From the NCBI GenBank assembly GCA_963662245.2, contig CAXXVQ010000007.1, positions 62,001 to 126,000 on the forward strand: 64,000 nt of DNA, read 5' to 3'. This DNA is from JAFGVL01 sp963662245 (GTDB lineage Bacteria; Bacteroidota; Bacteroidia; Bacteroidales; Paludibacteraceae). Shown here piece by piece: positions 45,473 to 56,600 of the stretch. Every line of letters begins with the position of its first letter. Position 1 is the stretch's first letter. Made by a program: the position numbers and the translations under genes. The notes beneath the pieces are model-generated. The model did no database searches, was not told where the DNA came from, and worked only from the letters and a program-made list of their open reading frames with translations.

Positions 45473-47620
45473 ATGAAAACGAAAAAGTTTTTACTACTAT
45501 CATTATTCGTCCTATCTTTTTTAGGACTAAATGCACAGGAATATGCATTATCGTCTCCATTTGGTTACGGTTCAAGTACAACCGGAGGTACTGGAGGTTC
45601 TGTAACTGTTGTAACAACAAAATCTGCATTTGAAACGGCAGTAAATGCAAGTGGAAAAAAAAATCATTATTGTTGATGGAACAATCACACTGACTGCTCC
45701 TATAAAATTAGATGGGATTTCAGATAAAACAATAATTGGAACAGCTGGTTCTGGATTTAAAAACCTAAGTAAATCTGTTGATGGAGCTGGATGTTGGTAC
45801 ATAAAAGGAGGCTCTGACAACTTAATAATCAGAAACTTAATCTTCCAAGGGCCTTGGTGCTTACGACACAGATGCCAATACTGATGGTATTACCATTGAT
45901 GGTGCCACTAATATTTTGGTTAGATCACTGTGATTTTCAAGATAATGTGGATGGTAACTTTGACTTAACAACATAAAAACAGATAATATCACGCTAACAT
46001 GGTGTCGCTTCAGATATCTAAATGCACCTGACTTAACTGGTCCTGGAGACAGTAGTACCGGCGACCACCGATTTACTTGTTTATGGGGTTCTAGTTCCTC
46101 TGACGCTCCAGCTGATGGAACATTTAATATTACAGCAGCATATTGCTGGTGGGATGAAGGTTGCGTAGAGCGTATGCCAAGGGTTCGTAACGCCGACTTA
46201 CACTTCTTGAATTGTTACTGGAGTTCATCAGTAGCAAATTACTGCGTAGGACCTGAAAATGCTAAAGGCTACCTAGAAGGATGTACATTTGAAGGCTCAG
46301 CTAATACATCAAGTAGAATTTGGAAATCTTATGGAGGAACAAATCCTGTTAAATTTTTATCTTGTGTAGGAAATTTACCTAGCAATTCTGGTACTGTTAA
46401 TGCACCATCATATTCGTATCCAACAGCACTAACAGCCGCAACAGCAAAGACTGCAATAAAAAGCTCCATGTGGTGCAGGAGCAACATTACAGGTTGATAA
46501 AAACTACAGGAGTAGTTTCATCTGCATGTGCCGGCCCAAGTATTTCTCTTAGCAGCACTTCAGTTACTACTAACCAAACACTACAAACTGGAAATGAAAT
46601 TACAAATATTGTTTACACATATGGCGGAACTGCCACAAGTTTTGAAGTTGTTTATAAAGCAAACGGAACAACAGTTTCAAAACCATCTTGGTTAAGTGCA
46701 ACAACAAGTGGTAGCACTATTACATTTAGTGGAACTCCAAACAATACAACAACGACAACATATAGTATTACAATAAATTCTACTGATGGAACAGACGATA
46801 GCGATGCACTTACAGCAACAATAGCAGCAGTAGTTCCATCACCGGCAACATTAGTATTAACTTCAGGAACGGCTTCACAAACAGCATATACAGGTTCTGC
46901 AATATCGACAGTGGTATACACTTATGGTGGAGGTGCAATGGGAGCAACTGTAACAGGACTACCCAACTGGAGTTACAGCTAATATTGCTACAACCGGTGT
47001 AATAACTATTAGTGGCACTCCAACAACTGCTGGCTCATATACATATTCAGTAACAACTACTGGAGGTTCAACAAACACATCTCTTGGAGGTACAATAACA
47101 GTAAATAACCCGACTGCTCCTATCAGATCCTGTTGCAACATACACAATGAGTGGTTCAGACGCAATAGTTACTTGGTCTGCAATAACAGGAGCAAGTAGC
47201 TATAATGTACAAGTATGTACTTCTAGTGGGGTTTCAGGAACAACAGATAAAGATTGGGGATTTCAATAGTTCAACATTCACATCTAATCTTCCATCAAGT
47301 ATAACTACTACAACAACAGTTGATGAATTGACTTTCGTACCTGGTGGAAGCACATTAACTTATACAACAGGAAAAGGTAAAACTTATCCTGATGGATATG
47401 TTTCTGCAGATTATGCAATAAATACAGGTGGTAGTAGTAGTGCAAGCAGTGGCCTTCCCTGTTAAGCGGTATATGACTTTTGCCGTTAACGGTCCCGTAA
47501 AAATTACAGCATGGTTCTTTGGAAATAGTACTGGAGATAGATCTCTTCTAATTTCAGACGGAACAAGTGCTACAGAGCAAGGATTTGTATCTGTTGACGC
47601 TGCCTGCAACAATTGCAACC
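45473..47620 (+). pseudogene. PL1-type pectate lyase N-terminal part of the giant gene, about 12 frameshifts
   Basis: The N-terminus has a signal peptide and EYALSSPFGYGSSTTGGTGG, nearly matching the intact start at 63721. The following sequence is a pectate lyase PL1 beta-helix: IIIVDGTITLTAPIKLDGI, SDKTIIGTAGSG, WWDEGCVERMPRVRNADLH and CYWSSSVANYC. The frame is broken by single-base changes near 45665, 45855, 45921, 45970, 46470, 46500, 46965, 47125, 47255, 47450 and 47605; all but one can be fixed by removing one base. With repairs it runs straight into the open frame at 47567-59098. It could be a real pseudogene or an unpolished patch of sequence. Confidence 0.75.
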
Positions 47621-50600
47621 TACACTTGGACTGGTGGAGCAACTACACTCTATGTATATGCAGACAACAGCATTAACTTTAGTAGAATTAAGGTTGAACC
47701 TGCAGCAACAACAACATGTAGTACAACAAGTGTAACTTCAGGTACAACTTATACAGCAAACAGTTTTGATTCTGCAACAGGTACTATTTCTGTTCAAGCT
47801 ATTGGAAATGAGGTAAGTTATTTATCAAGCAACTACTCTGAAGCAATCTTGGCAAGTAATCCAATAGCGGCTACAATAAGTTTAACTAGTGCAGCTGCAA
47901 CTGTAACTCAAAGCGTATATACAAATACTGCAATAACTAATATAACATACGATTATACAGGTAGTGCTGTAATCACTTGGAGTGGAACAAGTGGAAGTAC
48001 AGTTCCTCCAACAGGAGTTTCAGTCAGCAATTCAAATGGAAGCATTACAATAAATGGTGTACCTAGTGTTGCTGGAACATATGGATACTCAATTGCCGTT
48101 AGTGCAATTGCAGGTGGAAGCCCCGCTTCTGCATCTGCGTCAGGCTCTATTACAGTTACAGACGAACCTGTGGATGCAACAATAACATTAACAAGTACAT
48201 CAGGAACAGATGCGCAATCAGTTATAACATCACAAAGCATTGATGATATCACATATAGTTATACAGGCACATACACAAGTATCACTTGGACTGGAAGTTC
48301 AACAACAACTCCATCAGGAATTACTGTTGATTCAGGAACAAGCGGAAGTATAAGTATTATTGGCACACCAGCTACTGCAGGTACTTATAATTACAAAATT
48401 GACATAGCAGGAATTGGTACAGGTGCTAATACATCTACTACAGGTAGCTTTACAGTATCTGACCCAACAACATTGGGAGATGTTACGGCTACATATACTA
48501 TGAATGGGTCGGATGCTGATGTTACATGGGGTGCAGTAGCAAATGCAAGTAGTTACAATGTAAAAGTGTGTTCTGGTGGAGTAAGCGCAACATCAACTAC
48601 ATATGATTTCAACAGTGAAGCTGCAACAACATATAATAATGGGGATGTATTAATTAATGGTTTAACGGTAGTTAACTCAACCAAAACTGTTAGTGTAGCA
48701 AGTGCGTCTGGCACATATGGAGGAATAACAATCACTAAAATGTTGAAATTCTCAGGTGGAGGTTCAACAACTGATTGCGCCGTTAAATTAACAACAGATG
48801 GTGCCGGAACATTAACTGTGTACTGTAATGCAGCTGATAACGGTCGCGTATTAGCCGTAAATGATGGATCCAGTTTAATCTCAGATGGTAGTTCATCAAA
48901 TACTGTTGTAGTTAATTTACCGAGTGCAGGTACATACTATATCTATTCTGCAAGTAGCGGTATGAATATCTACTTGATTGATTTTAGTAGTTCATCTAGC
49001 TGTACAGAATATTCAGTAAGCGGAACTTCATATACAGCAACAAGTTTTAATTCAGCAACAAGTACTATCTCAGTACAAGCTGTAGGAAATGGTGTTGGCT
49101 ATTTAAACGGTATTTATACAGAAGCAACAGAGTTAACTTCTCCAGTTGATGCAAGCATAACTCTTGGAAGTGGCAGTGCAACTCAATCTGTTTATACTAA
49201 TGTAGCAATAACTGATATTGATTACACATTTACCGGAACATATAATAATATAACTTGGAGCACATCTACTCCAGCTGGCATTACAGTTACACCAAGTGGT
49301 GGAACTGTAAATATTTCGGGTACGCCAACTACAGCAGGAATCTATGATTACACCATCACTATAGATGGATTGAATGGAGGAACAGCTACAACTGCAACTG
49401 GAACTATTACTGTGACTGATGCTCCAACATATAGTATTACCTTTACTGTAACTGATGGCACTAACCCTATTGACGGTGCTACTGTAACGATAGATGGCTT
49501 ATCTGGAACAACAAATGCTAGCGGTCAAGTAACTATAAGTGGGGTTAGTGCAGGAGCTCAATCTTACTCTATAACAAAAACAGGTTATACAAGTACAAGT
49601 GGAACAATAGCGGTTAGTGAAAATACTTCTGAAAGTGCTACAATGACAGCAGGCTTACCTAAGGTAGCTTATATTACGAACTCAGCTTCTGCGACATACG
49701 GTAACGACACTAAAATTCTACCTGCATTACAAGCTGAATTTGATGTAACTCTTATTCAAAGCACAACAACTGGCGTAGACTTCTCTGGGTATGACTTGGT
49801 TATCCTTAGTGAAGTTCCAGGTTCTGCCGATGCTATTAATGTAGAATTAGAAGGAATAGACAAGCCATTCTTAATGATGAAAGTTCATGCCTATAAATCA
49901 ACAGTATGGAACTGGGCTGCTTCCGGATTTAACCAAGATGCAACTCTAACAAATATGGTTGTATCAAATACAACACACGAAATATTCTCTGGAATTAATT
50001 TTACCGGCACATCAAATAATGAGATCCAGATCCTAAGCTCAGTTAATAACAGCAAAGGATTAACTTATGCTGACCCAAGTCAATTTACAGTTTCTGGTGG
50101 CACAATATCAAAAATTGCAACTCTAGGTGGCAATACTGCTCAGGTAGGAATTTTCGAAATTCCAGTTGGAACAACCGTAGGTGGGAACACGACAACAAAA
50201 AGATGGATGCAAATTGGTATTAACTCAGAATCTTATGCAAATGTTACAAGTGATGGACAAAAATTAATCACAAATACAGCATATTACTTAATGGGAATGT
50301 CAATTCCAGCATCTACTACTAAAACAATTTCTTCATTCTCTATAAATGGTGTTAGTGGAACAATTTCAGGAACGAACATCACGGTTAATCTTCCTGCAGG
50401 GACTGACTTAAGTGCTCTTACTCCTACTATTGCTCATAATGGTGCTAGTATTAGTCCAACAGGAAGTCAAGACTTTAGTTCTAGTTCTGTTACATATACT
50501 GTGACTGCAGGTGATGGATCAACACAAACTTACACTGTAACTGTAACTAAAACAGTTCCTGTAATTGCGGTTTGCACAAGCTCTGTATTATCATTCTCAA

Positions 50601-53600
50601 CAGAAACCAATGTTGCTTCTGATTCTATTTTATGTCAAATCACGGGAACAGATTTAGCTGAAGACATTACGGTAACAGTTGCTAGTCCATTTGAAATTAG
50701 ATTAAGTGATTCTGACACTTGGGGGACAACAAAAACAATCACAGCGACTGTTGGTGATGCAGACAAAACTATTCAAATTAGATATAACCCAACTGCTGCT
50801 GGACCTCACTCTGCAACAATCTTAGTATCAAGTTTAGAAGCTAATACTCAAACAATAGCTCTAGAAGGCATTACAACAGATGTAAACACACCTCCTACTG
50901 TAGTAATGTCTGCTCCGGCTAACGGAAGCTGTGTTACTGAAGGAGCAAGTTTAACTTTATCTGCTATTGCTACTGATATTGATGGAACTGTTTCATCTGT
51001 TGAATTCTACAATGGAAGCACATTAATCGGTAGTGGGACTCAAGATGTTGATACATTTAGTTACACTTGGACTGTTCCGGCTAATTTATCTGACACAATT
51101 TATGCTATTGCTATTGATGATGCTACTGACAGCACATTCTCAGATACAATTATAATTAACCTAAACCCAACAATAATTATAACAGACCCTAGTGCAGTTT
51201 GTGCCCCTAGCACAGTAGACTTAACTGCAGCGGATGTAACTACAGGTTCTACAGCTAGCTTAACTTACTCTTACTTTACTGATGCTACAGCAACAACTGC
51301 TATTGCGGATGAAAAGATAGTTGATGCTACTGGAACTTACTATATTGTGGGAACTACTAATGAAGGTTGCCATGACACAGCTTCTGTAGTTGTTACTGTA
51401 AATGCTAAACCATTATTAACTGTGAATGCTACTCCAACTGCAGTTTGTGCTCCTAGCACTATTGACTTAACTAGTGGTACTAACTCTGATATTGCAGGTA
51501 CAATCACATACTATAGCGATGCTGCTTTATCTTCAGTTATTACTAATCAAACTGCGGTAGACGCTACGGGGACTTACTATGTACTTGTAAATTCTACTTC
51601 TGGTTCTTGTCGTGATACGGCTAGCATTGATGTAACTATTAATGAGAAACCTGTATTAACTGTAAATGCTACGCCTGCTGCGGTTTGTGCTCCTAGTACT
51701 ATTGACCTTACAAATGGAACTAGCACTACTGCGGGTACTATTGCATACTATACAGATGCTGCATTAACTTCGACAGAAAGTACACCAGCATCCATTGCCT
51801 CTACTGGAACTTACTATGTATTAGCTCAAACGACTAACGGTTGTCGTGATACGGCTAGCATCGATGTTACTGTAAATGAGAAACCTGTATTAACTGTAAA
51901 TGCGACTCCAGCTGCGGTTTGTGCTCCTAGTACTATTGACCTTACAAATGGAACTAGCACTACTGTGGGTACTATTGCATACTATACAGATGCTGCATTA
52001 ACTTCGACAGAAAGTACACCAGCAGCGATTGCTTCTACTGGAACTTACTATGTATTAGCTCAAACGACTAACGGTTGTCGTGATACGGCTAGCATTGATG
52101 TTACTGTAAATGAGAAACCTGTATTAACTGTAAATGCGACTCCAGCTGCGGTTTGTGCTCCTAGTACTATTGACCTTACAAATGGAACTAGCACTACTGT
52201 GGGAACTATTGCATACTATACAGATGCTGCATTAACTTCGACAGAAAGTACACCAGCATCCATTGCCTCTACTGGAACTTACTATGTATTAGCTCAAACG
52301 ACTAACGGTTGTCGTGATACGGCTAGCATTGATGTTACTGTAAATGAGAAACCTGTATTAACTGTAAATGCGACTCCAGCTGCGGTTTGTGCTCCTAGTA
52401 CTATTGACCTTACAAATGGAACTAGCACTACTGTGGGTACTATTGCATACTATACAGATGCTGCATTAACTTCGACAGAAAGTACACCAGCATCCATTGC
52501 TTCTACTGGAACTTACTATGTATTAGCTCAAACGACTAACGGTTGTCGTGATACGGCTAGCATTGATGTTACTGTAAATGCTAAACCAGTATTAACTGTA
52601 AATGCGACTCCAGCGGCAGTTTGTGCTCCTAGTACTATTGACCTTACAAATGGAACTAGCACTACTGTGGGTACTATTGCATACTATACAGATGCTGCAT
52701 TAACTTCGACAGAAAGTACACCAGCAGCGATTGCTTCTACTGGAACTTACTATGTATTAGCTCAAACGACTAACGGTTGTCGTGATACGGCTAGCATTGA
52801 TGTTACTGTAAATGAGAAACCAGTATTAACTGTAAATGCGACTCCAGCGGCAGTTTGTGCTCCTAGTACTATTGACTTAACTAGTGGTACTAGCTCTGAT
52901 ATTGCAGGTACAATCACATACTATAGCGATGCTGCTTTATCTTCAGTTATTACTAATCAAACTGCGGTAGACGCTACGGGGACTTACTATGTACTTGTAA
53001 ATTCTACTTCTGGCTCTTGTCGTGATACGGCTAGCATTGATGTAACTATTAATAAAAAACCAGTATTAACTGTAAATGCAACTCCAGCGGCAGTTTGTGC
53101 TCCTAGTACTATTGACTTAACTAGTGGTACTAGCAGCGACTTAGCTGGTACTATTACATATTACACTGATGCTGTATTATCTTCAGCTGTTGCTGATCCA
53201 ACTGCGGTAGACGCTACTGGGACTTACTATGTACTTATAAATTCTACTTCTGGTTCTTGTCGTGATACGGCTTCTATTGATGTGACTGTAAACTCTCAAC
53301 CTACAATTACAGTTAGCTCAGCAGCATCTTGTGCTACTGACCTTCTTACTTACGGCTTAGATGTAACAGTTAGCTCTGGTAGTGTAACTGCTACTGAAGG
53401 TAATGCTACAGACAATACAGGGAATATTTGGACTATTGATAATATTACTGCTGGAAATAACATTACCATTACTGTTACGGGTGCTAATACTTGTACTAAT
53501 ACTATAGATATAACTGCTCCTAACTGTTCTTGTGCTCCAATGGATGCTCCAGTTAGCGCAGGAGATACTGCATACTGTCAAGGTAATGCAATACCTACAA

Positions 53601-56600
53601 TCTCTGCTTCTGTCAATACAGGAGAAACAATTGACTGGTATAATGTTGCTACAGGTGGTTCTCCTATCCAAACTGCAAGCTTAACTTATACTCCAACGGT
53701 GGCTGGCACATATTATGCTGAAGCTAGAAATACAACAACGGCTTGTACTAGTACAACTAGAACAGCAATTAAAGTTACTGAGAATACTAAACCAGTATTA
53801 ACTGTAAATGCTACGCCTGCTGCGGTTTGTGCTCCTAGCACTATTGACCTTACAAATGGAACTAGCACTACTGCGGGTACTATTGCATACTATACAGATG
53901 CTGCATTAACTTCGACAGAAAGTACACCAGCATCCATTGCCTCTACTGGAACTTACTATGTATTAGCTCAAACGACTAACGGTTGTCGTGATACGGCTAG
54001 CATTGATGTTACTGTAAATGAGAAACCTGTATTAACTGTAAATGCTACGCCAGCGGCGGTTTGTGCTCCTAGCACTATTGACCTTACAAATGGAACTAGC
54101 ACTACTGTGGGTACTATTGCATACTATACAGATGCTGCATTAACTTCGACAGAAAGTACACCAGCATCCATTGCCTCTACTGGAACTTACTATGTATTAG
54201 CTCAAACGACTAACGGTTGTCGTGATACGGCTAGCATTGATGTTACTGTAAATGAGAAACCTGTATTAACTGTAAATGCTACGCCAGCGGCGGTTTGTGC
54301 TCCTAGCACTATTGACCTTACAAATGGAACTAGCACTACTGTGGGTACTATTGCATACTATACAGATGCTGCATTAACTTCGACAGAAAGTACACCAGCA
54401 GCGATTGCTTCTACTGGAACTTACTATGTATTAGCTCAAACGACTAACGGTTGTCGTGATACGGCTAGCATTGATGTTACTGTAAATGAGAAACCTGTAT
54501 TAACTGTAAATGCTACGCCTGCGGCGGTTTGTGCTCCTAGCACTATTGACTTAACTAGTGGTACTAGCTCTGATATTGCAGGTACAATCACATACTATAG
54601 CGATGCTGCTTTATCTTCAGTTATTACTAATCAAACTGCGGTAGACGCTACGGGGACTTACTATGTACTTGTAAATTCTACTTCTGGTTCTTGTCGTGAT
54701 ACGGCTTCTATTGATGTGACTGTAAACTCTCAACCTACAATTACAGTTAGCTCTGCAGCATCTTGTGCTACTGACCTTCTTACTTACGGCTTAGATGTAA
54801 CAGTTAGCTCTGGTAGTGTAACTGCTACTGAAGGTAATGCTACAGACAATACAGGGAATATTTGGACTATTGATAATATTACTGCTGGAAACAACATTAC
54901 CATTACTGTTACGGGTGCTAATACTTGTACTAATACTATAGATATAACTGCTCCTAACTGTTCTTGTGCTCCAATGGATGCTCCAGTTAGCGCAGGAGAT
55001 ACTGCATACTGTCAAGGTAATGCAATACCTACAATCTCTGCTTCTGTCAATACAGGAGAAACAATTGACTGGTATAATGTTGCTACAGGTGGTTCTCCTA
55101 TCCAAACTGCAAGCTTAACTTATACTCCAACGGTGGCTGGCACATATTATGCTGAAGCTAGAAATACAACAACGGCTTGTACTAGTACAACTAGAACAGC
55201 AATTAAAGTTACTGAGAATACTAAACCTGTATTAACTGTAAATGCTACGCCTACTGCGGTTTGTGCTCCTAGTACTATTGACCTTACAAATGGAACTAGC
55301 ACTACTGTGGGTACTATTGCATACTATACAGATGCTGCATTAACTTCGACAGAAAGTACACCAGCATCCATTGCTTCTACTGGAACTTACTATGTATTAG
55401 CTCAAACGACTAACGGTTGTCGTGATACGGCTAGCATTGATGTTACTGTAAATGCTAAACCAGTATTAACTGTAAATGCGACTCCAGCGGCAGTTTGTGC
55501 TCCTAGTACTATTGACCTTACAAATGGAACTAGCACTACTGTGGGTACTATTGCATACTATACAGATGCTGCATTAACTTCGACAGAAAGTACACCAGCA
55601 GCGATTGCTTCTACTGGAACTTACTATGTATTAGCTCAAACGACTAACGGTTGTCGTGATACGGCTAGCATTGATGTTACTGTAAATGAGAAACCAGTAT
55701 TAACTGTAAATGCGACTCCAGCGGCAGTTTGTGCTCCTAGTACTATTGACTTAACTAGTGGTACTAGCTCTGATATTGCAGGTACAATCACATACTATAG
55801 CGATGCTGCTTTATCTTCAGTTATTACTAATCAAACTGCGGTAGACGCTACGGGGACTTACTATGTACTTGTAAATTCTACTTCTGGCTCTTGTCGTGAT
55901 ACGGCTAGCATTGATGTAACTATTAATAAAAAACCAGTATTAACTGTAAATGCAACTCCAGCGGCAGTTTGTGCTCCTAGTACTATTGACTTAACTAGTG
56001 GTACTAGCAGCGACTTAGCTGGTACTATTACATATTACACTGATGCTGTATTATCTTCAGCTGTTGCTGATCCAACTGCGGTAGACGCTACTGGGACTTA
56101 CTATGTACTTATAAATTCTACTTCTGGTTCTTGTCGTGATACGGCTTCTATTGATGTGACTGTAAACTCTCAACCTACAATTACAGTTAGCTCAGCAGCA
56201 TCTTGTGCTACTGACCTTCTTACTTACGGCTTAGATGTAACAGTTAGCTCTGGTAGTGTAACTGCTACTGAAGGTAATGCTACAGACAATACAGGGAATA
56301 TTTGGACTATTGATAATATTACTGCTGGAAATAACATTACCATTACTGTTACGGGTGCTAATACTTGTACTAATACTATAGATATAACTGCTCCTAACTG
56401 TTCTTGTGCTCCAATGGATGCTCCAGTTAGCGCAGGAGATACTGCATACTGTCAAGGTAATGCAACACCTACAATCTCTGCTTCTGTCAATACAGGAGAA
56501 ACAATTGACTGGTATAATGTTGCTACAGGTGGTTCTCCTATCCAAACTGCAAGCTTAACTTATACTCCAACGGTGGCTGGCACATATTATGCTGAAGCTA

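Noticed and set aside
53357..56545. Three similar minus-strand ORFs of 104 codons in the repeat array
   Set aside because: They are antisense shadows of the three copies of the SQPTITV unit; low-complexity composition, and no start or homology support.
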